A stretch of 58,613 nt of DNA from Stenotrophomonas chelatiphaga. Its GTDB lineage: Bacteria > Pseudomonadota > Gammaproteobacteria > Xanthomonadales > Xanthomonadaceae. The DNA lies in contig NZ_LDJK01000036.1 of the NCBI RefSeq assembly GCF_001431535.1, forward strand, positions 1 to 58,613. Reading direction: 5' to 3'. Position numbers and translations under genes: made by a program. Every line of letters begins with the position of its first letter. Within the stretch, counting starts at the first letter, position 1. The notes under the pieces are model-generated. The model was not told the DNA's origin. It searched no databases and worked only from the letters and a program-made list of their open reading frames with translations. Positions 25,097 through 32,275 of this stretch are shown here, piece after piece.

Positions 25097-25145
25097 GCGG
25101 CCTGCAAAGCCGCGTACGCCGGTTCAATTCCGACCCAGGCCTCCA
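25097..25145 (+). repeat. attR core (tRNA-Cys 3' fragment)
   Basis: Exact 49-bp copy of 13737-13785, with no tRNA 5' half in front of it. It marks the right junction of the island. Confidence 0.95.
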
Positions 25146-25156
25146 ACGCTTCATGC

Positions 25157-25188
25157 AGAAAGCCCGCCAATGGCGGGCTTTCTGTTTT
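25157..25188 (+). terminator. Ancestral terminator of tRNA-Cys
   Basis: 13-bp perfect stem (AGAAAGCCCGCCA / TGGCGGGCTTTCT) followed by TGTTTTCT. It directly follows attR, so before the island inserted it lay just downstream of tRNA-Cys. Confidence 0.85.
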
Positions 25189-25233
25189 CTGCTTTTCGTC
25201 ATCTACTCGATCGCGATCACAGCACGCCCCGTA

Positions 25234-25869
25234 TCACCCCACACCCAACACCAGCAGCGCGCGGCTGGTGCGCATCGTGCGGTCCGCCATGCCCTCCGGC
25301 GTGGCCTTGCTGGTGCTCGATCCCAGGTTGATCCGTCGGCTCACGCCCAGCAGGTCATCGCGGTCGGCCAGTGCATTGAGGCCGGCGTCCTGCCACCACG
25401 CGGCAGCGGCCAATGCGCCCACTTCCGGTGATTCCAGCAGCTCGGGCTGCTCTTCCAGCGGCAGGTCGAGCAGTTCGCCGATGCGGCGGTAGTTGTCGCG
25501 GCCGGTCAGGGCGATCGGTCCGCGGCCGCGATAGCGATAGCCATCGCCACTGGCTTCGTCACGGTTGCCATTGCGGTTGGCATACACGCGGTTGGCCAGC
25601 CGCTCCGGCTTGCGCACATACTGCGGCTGTTCGGCTTCGGACAGGCGCCGGCCGAACACTTCGCCGATGCGTTTGCGGCTGTACGACAGGTTTTCCTGCA
25701 GGTGCTGCAGGCTCAGGCTTTCATGGCCGATCTGTGCCAGGAAATGCGCGATGCGCCGTGGCGTGTTGATCTCGAATCGCTGCATCGCCTCGTTCAACGG
25801 CGCGGTCCACCGCTGCGCCAGCGCCAGCGGGCACATCAGGATCTGCGAGAGCAGGGCGGCGTTGATCAT
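25234..25869 (-). CDS. GH19-family lysozyme/chitinase-like protein
   Basis: 211 residues. The glycoside hydrolase family 19 pattern is clear: RIAHFLAQIGHESLSLQHLQ with a likely catalytic Glu at 50, then GYRYRGRGPIALTGRDNY, and WWQDAGLNALAD near the C-terminus. It should cut peptidoglycan or chitin. No export signal is obvious, as in phage-type endolysins. It lies just outside the right att site, so it is a chromosomal gene or an older phage remnant, not part of the present island. Upstream 25870-26034 holds nothing I can name. Confidence 0.85.
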   Translation of the reverse strand: MINAALLSQILMCPLALAQRWTAPLNEAMQRFEINTPRRIAHFLAQIGHESLSLQHLQENLSYSRKRIGEVFGRRLSEAEQPQYVRKPERLANRVYANRNGNRDEASGDGYRYRGRGPIALTGRDNYRRIGELLDLPLEEQPELLESPEVGALAAAAWWQDAGLNALADRDDLLGVSRRINLGSSTSKATPEGMADRTMRTSRALLVLGVG

Positions 25870-26034
25870 CAGTCACTCCACGGGGCGGGGCGCTTGGGCG
25901 CGCGAATGCGATGCAGCGAACATCGCGCGCCCTTCCGTCGCATTCCAGTGGAAACGTCAGTGGTGCCCGTGGCGCAGGACCTGTGCCAGCGCCGCGGCGG
26001 GATCGGCGACGCCCATGGCGCCAGCCTGCGCAGG

Positions 26035-26208
26035 CTAAAGGCTTGAAGAATCCACGTAACGCCGACCTTCCTGGGTCAGATCGATATCGCCATCTTCGCC
26101 ATGCGCCGCAAGGCCGACTTGCACCGCCCAGGCTGCGTCTTCTTCCGCGACCGGGCGGGTGGCCTGGATCGCTTCCAGAATGCGTTGCTGCTTTTCGCTC
26201 AACTCCAT
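26035..26208 (-). CDS. Small hypothetical protein
   Basis: 57 residues from MELSEKQQRILEAIQ, preceded by GAAGGAACCCCC, a plausible ribosome binding site. A helical N-terminus is followed by EEDAAWAVQVGLAAHG and a C-terminal LTQEGRRYVDSS that looks like the end of a small winged-helix-type fold. Not recognised. Confidence 0.5.
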   Translation of the reverse strand: MELSEKQQRILEAIQATRPVAEEDAAWAVQVGLAAHGEDGDIDLTQEGRRYVDSSSL

Positions 26209-26360
26209 GGGGGTTCCTTCGAGGTATCCAGCCTTGCAGCCTACGCATGCGTGGTGAGGGCAACGTCTTGAAGGCACTTGTCTCAAGCGGCCTCGTGGCG
26301 CGATCTGATCTGAATGGTTCAGGACGGTGCACAGGATGTGTCCGCTGTGTCATTGACGCG

Positions 26361-26378
26361 TAGACAAAAAAATGTCTA
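26361..26378. promoter_or_regulatory. Perfect dyad TAGACA-N6-TGTCTA
   Basis: Six-base arms around AAAAAA, 72 bp upstream of the gene at 26451. Could be an operator; it is neither an FNR nor a CRP/Clp site. No T run, so not a terminator. Confidence 0.35.
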
Positions 26379-26450
26379 ATTCATAGGCATCGCGTTGCCT
26401 CGCTGGATGCCCCCGCATCCCCGCTGCCACCGATTTCGTGGAGGTCGTAC

Positions 26451-26687
26451 ATGGATTACGGCAGACAGAACCTGGCCGACCAGGTTCGCGACGAGTTGCA
26501 GGACAGCTACCAGCGGCATGGATGCGGCCCGGAGTTCTGGAATACCTACCAGCGGGTGCTGGCGCGTCTGGTGCCGGAGGGGCGTGAGCGCACCCAGGTC
26601 ACCAACGACATGGCCCTGCTGATCGAACAGCTTGGCATTGTCCGGCACGCCCAGCTGGTGCCGCCGTCCGAGCCGCCATCGCTCTGA
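26451..26687 (+). CDS. Small hypothetical protein
   Basis: 78 residues (MDYGRQNLADQVRDELQDSY and later VTNDMALLIEQLGIVRHAQL), predicted helical and soluble. GTGGAGG lies 7 bp ahead of the ATG, a good ribosome binding site. It converges on the CcoG-like gene, ending one base from its stop. No family recognised. Confidence 0.6.
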   Translation: MDYGRQNLADQVRDELQDSYQRHGCGPEFWNTYQRVLARLVPEGRERTQVTNDMALLIEQLGIVRHAQLVPPSEPPSL

Positions 26688-26688
26688 T

Positions 26689-27738
26689 TCACCCCGCCAG
26701 CGCGGCACCCAGCAGCACCAGTCCCAGCACCAGGCTCAGCAGTCCCGACAGCGCCAGGGTGCGCGGTCGTATCCACTGCGCCCGGTCACCGGCCAGGCGC
26801 CGCGGGCTGATGTGCTGGATGAGCCCATGGCTCAGCCCCGCCGCCTGCTGCGACTGATCACAGGCCACGGCGCAGGCGCCGCAGTCCAGGCAATCGGCCT
26901 GCGGGCCGTCGCGCACGTCCAGCGCCATCGGGCATGCCTGTACGCAGTGTCGGCAGTCGGTGCAGTCGCCCAGTCGATCATCGGCGAAACGCGGCATCGG
27001 TCCGGCCAGCTGCGGATGGGCCCAGCGGAATACGTAATCCTGAGCGGTGCCGGCATCGAGCAGACCGCGTCCACGCTGGGCGATGCTGCCGCCACCCGGC
27101 CGCCGTGGCCCGCGCGGCTCGCCACGCGGCGCGTGGTACAGCATGCGCGGGGTGTGCCCATCGCACAGCAGCGGCTGCAGACGCGCGAAGGGGCACAGCA
27201 GGCGGCACACGTGACGGCGCAGGAAGCCCGCGTTTCCCCAGGTCGCCACGGCGTAGAAAGCGACCCAGAACGATTCGAAGCCGCCCAACCGCAGGGCAGC
27301 GGCGCGCGCCAGCAGCGGTTGGAGGGGCGTGAACAGGCCGACGAAGCTCAATGCAGTCCACAGTGCGATGCCGATCCACAGCGCATGGCGCGCGACCGGC
27401 TCTGCACGGGAGTGCCCGAGCAGACGCCGCGTGCCGCGCTCCACCCACGAAAACAGCGTGCTCCACACGGTCTGCGGACAGGCATGGCCACACCACAGGC
27501 GGCCGGCCAAGTGAGTGAACAGCGCCAGCATCGTGGCGAGCACGGCCATCACTCCCAGCAGCAGGCCGGCCTGGCTGGGCCACAGGGTCAGGCCGAACAC
27601 ATCGAAGCGGCGCTCCACCAGGTCCAGCAGCACGGCCTGGCGACCGTCCCAGCGCAGCCACGGCAGGACGTGGAAGCCGACCAGCAGCCCGACCGGCAGC
27701 CACGTCCGGATTCGTGACAGCAGTGCAGGCCGGTTCAT
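26689..27738 (-). CDS. CcoG/FixG-like Fe-S membrane protein, short form
   Basis: 349 residues. Membrane helices flank the motifs WCGHACPQTVW (residues 82-92) and VCRLLCPFARLQ (177-188), as in CcoG. Two 4Fe-4S clusters are expected from C259-C262-C265-C269 and C283-C286-C289-C293. CcoG reduces copper for cbb3 oxidase assembly. Full CcoG has about 470 residues with a C-terminal Ig-like domain; this one lacks it and ends with a further membrane helix. No other cco genes are adjacent. It overlaps the small membrane gene upstream (ATGA). An FNR-type box stands upstream of that operon. Confidence 0.82.
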   Translation of the reverse strand: MNRPALLSRIRTWLPVGLLVGFHVLPWLRWDGRQAVLLDLVERRFDVFGLTLWPSQAGLLLGVMAVLATMLALFTHLAGRLWCGHACPQTVWSTLFSWVERGTRRLLGHSRAEPVARHALWIGIALWTALSFVGLFTPLQPLLARAAALRLGGFESFWVAFYAVATWGNAGFLRRHVCRLLCPFARLQPLLCDGHTPRMLYHAPRGEPRGPRRPGGGSIAQRGRGLLDAGTAQDYVFRWAHPQLAGPMPRFADDRLGDCTDCRHCVQACPMALDVRDGPQADCLDCGACAVACDQSQQAAGLSHGLIQHISPRRLAGDRAQWIRPRTLALSGLLSLVLGLVLLGAALAG

Positions 27739-28040
27739 CCCAGCGGCACCTCGTCGTCGTCCCCAGGCTCCGCGTGCGCCGGCCGCAGCAGGTACCAGGT
27801 AGCGGCGCTGGACAGGCTGGTGATGCCCCAGGTCAGGAAGAACCCCAGCGTGTAGCCCAACCCACGACTGATGCCAAAGCCGGGAACGGCGATGTCACCC
27901 AGCCGCAGCGGATCGACGAAGGCGAACAACACCGCACACGCCAGTGCGGCGGCGATGAAGCCGGGCCACAGGATCACGCCAAGGGCATGCAGGCGCTGCC
28001 GGGAGCGTGGATCAGCGTCGGTGGTGCACTGTCGGGGCAT
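27735..28040 (-). CDS. Small membrane protein upstream of CcoG-like gene
   Basis: 101 residues with two hydrophobic segments (ILWPGFIAAALACAVLFAFV and GLGYTLGFFLTWGITSLSS) and an acidic tail (PGDDDEVPLG). It is translationally coupled to the CcoG-like gene. Its position recalls CcoH/FixH partners, but the sequence does not match that family to my eye. The start used is MPRQCTTDADPRSR; an upstream extension of the frame seems unlikely to be coded. Confidence 0.65.
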   Translation of the reverse strand: MPRQCTTDADPRSRQRLHALGVILWPGFIAAALACAVLFAFVDPLRLGDIAVPGFGISRGLGYTLGFFLTWGITSLSSAATWYLLRPAHAEPGDDDEVPLG

Positions 28041-28137
28041 GCGGCACAGTCCGGCAGGAGGGGCGGTGGACACCGGCAGGGGCACGCAACGGCCCACCGG
28101 CAGGGTGTCACTGTAGAAAGCGTGCGGGCCGGCGTCC

Positions 28138-28151
28138 TTGATCCTGATCAA
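28138..28151. promoter_or_regulatory. FNR/Anr-type box
   Basis: TTGAT-CCTG-ATCAA, a perfect match to the FNR consensus TTGAT-N4-ATCAA. It lies between the divergent CcoG-like operon (start 28040) and the truncated haemoglobin (28206), so it could serve either side under low oxygen. Confidence 0.8.
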
Positions 28152-28205
28152 GCGGGCGTTGTGCAGGCCAATGCGATCATGCGCCATCACATTCGCCCGG
28201 ATTCC

Positions 28206-28631
28206 ATGGATACCCTGCCGCCCCCGTTGCCCGAAGCCTCCCCCGACCTGTGCACCGAAGCGGAAGTGACCCGTCTGGTCCACGACTTCTACGCGCGCGT
28301 GCGCGACGAACCCCGGCTGGGTCCGGTGTTCACCGCCCATGTGCAGGACTGGCCGACCCACCTGGCCCAGCTGGTCGATTTCTGGTCGGCCCTGCTGCGT
28401 GGCACGCGGCGCTTCCAGGGCTCGCCGATGTCCAAGCACATGGCCATCGATGACATGGACCGCGACCTGTTCGATCGCTGGCTGGTGCTGTTCCGGATGA
28501 CGTCGGCGGAAAGTGCCAACCCGGACATGCAGCGGCTGGCCGACGACATCGCCGCGCGCATCGCCGATACCTTCTGGAAGCGCTACCGGATGCTGCGCCT
28601 GCCATCGATCGGCCTGCCCATCGTCGGTTGA
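28206..28631 (+). CDS. Group III truncated haemoglobin
   Basis: 141 residues. Phe28-Tyr29 (VHDFYARV) sit at the B9/B10 positions, WPTHLAQLVDFW forms the E region and His78 (SPMSKHMAID) is the proximal F8 ligand. Likely binds haem and O2 or NO; roles proposed for this family include NO handling under microaerobic conditions. A start at 28179 would add nine residues. It is the first gene to the right of a perfect FNR box, and hemN follows. Confidence 0.87.
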   Translation: MDTLPPPLPEASPDLCTEAEVTRLVHDFYARVRDEPRLGPVFTAHVQDWPTHLAQLVDFWSALLRGTRRFQGSPMSKHMAIDDMDRDLFDRWLVLFRMTSAESANPDMQRLADDIAARIADTFWKRYRMLRLPSIGLPIVG

Positions 28632-28641
28632 TGCGCCTGGA

Positions 28642-28655
28642 TTGATCTCGGTCAA
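28642..28655 (+). promoter_or_regulatory. FNR/Anr-type box upstream of hemN
   Basis: TTGAT-CTCG-GTCAA, one mismatch from the FNR consensus and the variant common in Anr sites. It lies 34 bp before the hemN start, consistent with low-oxygen induction of the oxygen-independent enzyme. Confidence 0.75.
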
Positions 28656-28689
28656 GGCGGATGCGCACGCCCGCGCGCACGCTGCAGGC

Positions 28690-30099
28690 ATGGACACGTA
28701 CTCACCTGTTGAAGGCGGCCTGGCCTGGTGTTTCGATGCGGCGACCCTGCGCCGCCACGACAAGGCCGGCCCGCGCTATACCTCCTACCCGACCGCGCCG
28801 CATTTCCATGAGGGGTTCGGCGAGGCCGAGCTGACCGCGACGCTGGCCCGCAGCAACGCGCAGGCACGTGCGCTGTCGCTGTACGTGCACGTGCCGTTCT
28901 GCAGCAGCCCGTGCTTCTACTGCGGCTGCAACCGGATCATCAGCCGCGACCGCAGCCGTGGCCATGCTTACGTGGCGCGGGTGCTGGCCGAGGCGGACCT
29001 CGTCGCCTCCCACATCGATCCGCAGCGCGAGGTGATCCAGCTGCACCTGGGCGGTGGCACGCCGAATTTCCTCACCGGCGAGGCGATGGCCGAGCTGGTC
29101 GAAGGACTGCGCCAGCGCTTCCGCTTCAGCGCCTCGCCTGCGCGCGATTTTTCCATCGAACTCGATCCGCGTTTCATCGACCGTGACGACGTGGCGCGGC
29201 TGGCCGGACTGGGGTTCAACCGGGCCAGCCTGGGCGTGCAGGATTTCGATCCGCAGGTGCAGGCGGCGATCAACCGCCTGCAGGGCGTGGAGCAGACGCT
29301 GGACATCCTGCAGGCCTGCCGCGATCACGGCATGCGCTCGGTCAACGTGGACCTGATCTACGGCCTGCCCGGACAGACCTTGGCTGGCTTCGGGCGCACC
29401 CTGCAGCAGGTGCTGGCGCTGCGCCCGGATCGTCTGGCGGTGTATGGCTACGCGCACCTGCCGCAGCTGTTCCGCGCGCAGCGGCAGATCGAGGAATCCC
29501 GCCTGCCCGCGCCGGAGCAGAAGCTGGCACTGCTCGGGCTGGCGGTGGAGCAGCTGCTGCAGGCCGGTTACCAGTACATCGGCATGGATCATTTCGCGCT
29601 GCCGGAAGAGGACCTGTCGCGCGCCCAGCGCGCCGGACAGCTGCACCGCAATTTCATGGGCTATACCACCCATGCCGATACCGACCTGCTGGGGCTGGGG
29701 GTGAGCGCGATCAGTACCGTGGCCAGCAGCTACAGCCAGAATCCGCGCGAGCTGCCGGCGTGGGAGGCGGCGGTGGATGCGGGACATCTGCCGGTGTGGC
29801 GCGGCGTGCAGCTGGACCCGGACGACCTGCTGCGCGCGGAGATCATCCAGCAGCTGATGTGCCATGGCGAAGTCGATGTGGGCGCGTTGTGCAGCGCACG
29901 CGCGATCGCCTTCGAGGTGTACTTCGCCGATGCGCTGGCGCAGCTGCACAGCCTGCAGGCCGATGGCCTGGCCGAGGTGGACGCCGGGGTGGTGCGTGCC
30001 ACGGCCAAGGGCCGCCCGCTGCTTCGCCTGCTGGCGATGTGCTTTGACCGCTACCTGTCGCAGCCGGGACAACCGGCGCGGTATTCGCGTGCGCTGTGA
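28690..30099 (+). CDS. hemN: Oxygen-independent coproporphyrinogen III oxidase
   Basis: 469 residues. A radical SAM enzyme that converts coproporphyrinogen III to protoporphyrinogen IX without oxygen. The cluster motif is C71-SSP-C75-FY-C78-G-C80, followed by HLGGGTPNFL and the DLIYGLPGQT block. The N-terminal RYTSYPTAPHF and the C-terminal HemN domain are present, so this is true HemN rather than HemW. An FNR/Anr box lies directly upstream, giving anaerobic haem synthesis in company with the truncated haemoglobin and Fe-S gene. Confidence 0.95.
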   Translation: MDTYSPVEGGLAWCFDAATLRRHDKAGPRYTSYPTAPHFHEGFGEAELTATLARSNAQARALSLYVHVPFCSSPCFYCGCNRIISRDRSRGHAYVARVLAEADLVASHIDPQREVIQLHLGGGTPNFLTGEAMAELVEGLRQRFRFSASPARDFSIELDPRFIDRDDVARLAGLGFNRASLGVQDFDPQVQAAINRLQGVEQTLDILQACRDHGMRSVNVDLIYGLPGQTLAGFGRTLQQVLALRPDRLAVYGYAHLPQLFRAQRQIEESRLPAPEQKLALLGLAVEQLLQAGYQYIGMDHFALPEEDLSRAQRAGQLHRNFMGYTTHADTDLLGLGVSAISTVASSYSQNPRELPAWEAAVDAGHLPVWRGVQLDPDDLLRAEIIQQLMCHGEVDVGALCSARAIAFEVYFADALAQLHSLQADGLAEVDAGVVRATAKGRPLLRLLAMCFDRYLSQPGQPARYSRAL

Positions 30100-30127
30100 G
30101 GCATCGCGTGGTGCTGGCAAGCAGTTC

Positions 30128-30214
30128 TGGTGCCCGGAGCCGGGATCGAACCGGCAAGACCTTGCGGTCGGCGGATTTTAAGTCCGCTGCGTCTACCAGT
30201 TTCGCCATCCGGGC
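30128..30214 (-). tRNA. tRNA-Leu(UAA)
   Basis: 87 nt on the minus strand with encoded CCA. Acceptor GCCCGGA pairs with TCCGGGC, the anticodon loop CTTAAAA gives anticodon TAA, and the long variable arm fits Leu. Single copy here. Confidence 0.96.
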
Positions 30215-30364
30215 CGCGCGGCATAGGGTGCACCACGGGGCGCGAATTTGGAATGGCGGCGCGCGTGCGTGGAATCGTGACCCGCTGCGCGGTCTGCGCC
30301 GCGACGCTGTCAACCACGCGTTGTTCATGCCATATTCGGCTTTGTCAGGGGCCAGGGAGTGACC

Positions 30365-30811
30365 ATGCCGTTGCACGCGATTGCCTACGTCAGCCAGGCC
30401 CGTTCGGCGCTTTCACCGCAGGAGCTGGATGCGCTGCTGGCCGATGCGACGGCGTTCAACCGGATGGCCGGCGTCACCGGGGTGCTGATGTTCGATGGCG
30501 AACGCTTCCTGCAGTACCTGGAAGGCCCGCGCGATGGACTCGATTCGGTGTACGGCCGGGTGCTCAACGCCAGCATCCACCACGGCGTGCGGCAACTGGC
30601 CGCCGGGGCGGTGGTCATGCGCTGGTTCCCGCACTGGACCATGGCCAACCGGCGCATCGATCCGCTGACCATGACCCACATCATCAACGCACCCTGGACC
30701 GGCATCAGCGCCGGCCGGCCCGCGGCCGGGCAGGGGCTGGCGCTGCTGCTGCGCAGCTGGACCGGCGACGATGGCGAACTGGAGCCGGCGGCGGTCAGCC
30801 TCGGCTCCTGA
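30365..30811 (+). CDS. BLUF-domain blue-light sensor (chromosomal copy)
   Basis: 148 residues, a single BLUF domain plus a short tail. Flavin-contact residues Tyr8, Asn32, Gln50 and Trp91/Met93 sit at exactly the same positions as in the island BLUF at 21482. The two share blocks such as AGVTG and RFLQYLEGP. ATG 30365 is preceded by GGAG at a good distance; a GTG at 30359 is an alternative. No effector domain is fused, so it probably signals through a partner protein. Confidence 0.9.
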   Translation: MPLHAIAYVSQARSALSPQELDALLADATAFNRMAGVTGVLMFDGERFLQYLEGPRDGLDSVYGRVLNASIHHGVRQLAAGAVVMRWFPHWTMANRRIDPLTMTHIINAPWTGISAGRPAAGQGLALLLRSWTGDDGELEPAAVSLGS

Positions 30812-30882
30812 AAGCGCAAGCGTGGTCAGCGCCGGGCATGGCGGTTACCCTTGTGCCTCTTTGAATCGGAGGCGGGTGCGCA

Positions 30883-32211
30883 ATGGAGAGTTCAAACGCG
30901 CATCGCGCAGCAGGGTCGCAGCGTCAGGGCAGCCCGGTGTCGGCGGCCACGTCCCCGCGCCCTGCAATCATCGGCCTGGGGTATGTCGGCCTGCCGTTGG
31001 CGGTCGCCTTCGGGCGGTTGTTCCCCACCCTGGGCTTCGACATCGATGCCGCGCGCGTTGCCGAACTGCAGCAGGGCCATGACCACACCCTGGAACTGGA
31101 AGACGGCGAGCTGGCCGGTGCCCCGCTGCTGCGCTGCAGTGCCGATGCCGCCGAACTGGCGGCGTGCAATATCTACATCATCACCGTGCCCACGCCGATC
31201 GACGCGCACGAACAGCCCGACCTGGGGCCGCTGCGTTCGGCCAGTGAACGGGTGGCCAGCGTACTGAAGGCCGGCGACCTGGTGGTGTACGAATCCACCG
31301 TGTATCCCGGCACCACCGAGGAAGTCTGCATTCCGCTGCTGGAGGCCGGCTCCGGACTGCGTTTCAACCAGGATTTCTACTGCGGCTACAGCCCGGAGCG
31401 GGTCAGCCCCGGTGACCGCAACCGCCGCTTGGCCGATATCCGCAAGATCACCTCAGGCTCCACCCCGGAGGTGGCCGCGGTAGTGGACGCGCTGTATCGC
31501 CGGATCATCACCGCCGGCACGTTCCCGGCGCCGTCGATGCGCGTGGCCGAGGCCGCCAAGGTGGTGGAAAACATCCAGCGCGACGTCAACATCGCGCTGG
31601 TCAACGAACTGGCGCTGATCTTCGACAAGCTCGGCATCGATACCCAGGACGTGCTCGACGCGGCCGGCAGCAAGTGGAATTTCCTCCCGTTCCGGCCGGG
31701 ACTGGTGGGTGGCCACTGCATCGGCGTGGATCCTTATTACCTGCTGCACAAATCGGAAAGCGTGGGCTACCACCCCGACCTCATCCATACCGCGCGCCAG
31801 GTCAACAACCGGGTCGGGGCGCACGTGGCCGAGCGCGTTCTGTCGCTGCTGACCGATCGTGGACGCAGCGCGGAACAGGTCCGCATTTTGGTGCTCGGCG
31901 TGACCTTCAAGGAAGATTGCCCGGACCTGCGCAACAGCCGTGCGCTGGAACTGGCCGAGCAGCTGCAGGCCAGTGGCGCGCGGGTGGACGTGCATGATCC
32001 GTGGGTGGGTCCGGCGGCATTGGCCGACACGGCGGTGCACTGGGTGGCGCGTCCGGAACCCGGCGCCTACGATGCGGTGGTGCTGGCGGTGGCGCACGCC
32101 GCGTTCCTGGACATGGATGCGGCGCAGATCGCGGCCCTGCAGGCACCGGGCGGCATCGTCTATGACGTGAAGTCGGCCTGGCCACGTGCTTCGGTGGACG
32201 GCCGCCTGTAA
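30883..32211 (+). CDS. UDP-sugar dehydrogenase (VipA/TviB/WbpA family)
   Basis: 442 residues. It oxidises a UDP-hexosamine or UDP-hexose to the uronate for surface polysaccharide. The NAD-binding motif IIGLGYVGLPLA lies at 29-40, the catalytic Cys279 in GGHCIGVDPYYL, and the C-terminal UDP-binding region has FKEDCPDLRNSRAL. The sequence looks closer to the UDP-N-acetylgalactosamine/glucosamine (VipA) branch than to UDP-glucose dehydrogenase. It starts with about 25 residues not typical of the family. No other polysaccharide genes are adjacent, so substrate and pathway are uncertain. Confidence 0.9.
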   Translation: MESSNAHRAAGSQRQGSPVSAATSPRPAIIGLGYVGLPLAVAFGRLFPTLGFDIDAARVAELQQGHDHTLELEDGELAGAPLLRCSADAAELAACNIYIITVPTPIDAHEQPDLGPLRSASERVASVLKAGDLVVYESTVYPGTTEEVCIPLLEAGSGLRFNQDFYCGYSPERVSPGDRNRRLADIRKITSGSTPEVAAVVDALYRRIITAGTFPAPSMRVAEAAKVVENIQRDVNIALVNELALIFDKLGIDTQDVLDAAGSKWNFLPFRPGLVGGHCIGVDPYYLLHKSESVGYHPDLIHTARQVNNRVGAHVAERVLSLLTDRGRSAEQVRILVLGVTFKEDCPDLRNSRALELAEQLQASGARVDVHDPWVGPAALADTAVHWVARPEPGAYDAVVLAVAHAAFLDMDAAQIAALQAPGGIVYDVKSAWPRASVDGRL

Positions 32212-32275
32212 GCGGCTGCCGCAGCGTTGACGGCGGCGCGGGTAGACTGGTTGCAGCCATCCCGAAAGGAACGCC

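Larger units (their letters stand above)
13737..25145. mobile_element. Integrative genomic island in tRNA-Cys (about 11.4 kb)
   Basis: Bounded by 49-bp perfect direct repeats (13737-13785 and 25097-25145) made from the 3' part of tRNA-Cys. A tyrosine integrase starts 163 bp inside the left end, the usual arrangement for tRNA-targeted elements. Content: integrase, excisionase-like gene, PAPS-reductase-like gene, a leftward run of small phage-like genes, a methyltransferase remnant, a Dam-type enzyme, a BLUF protein, and hypothetical or low-GC cargo. No capsid, conjugation or obvious replication gene is present, so it looks like a defective prophage, satellite or minimal integrative island. Several cargo genes, notably 20523-21251 and 23121-24955, are visibly AT-richer than the chromosome. 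Confidence 0.93.

Noticed and set aside
25234..25869. GH19 lysozyme as part of the island
   Set aside because: It lies beyond the right att repeat and beyond the ancestral tRNA-Cys terminator, so it is outside the element now.
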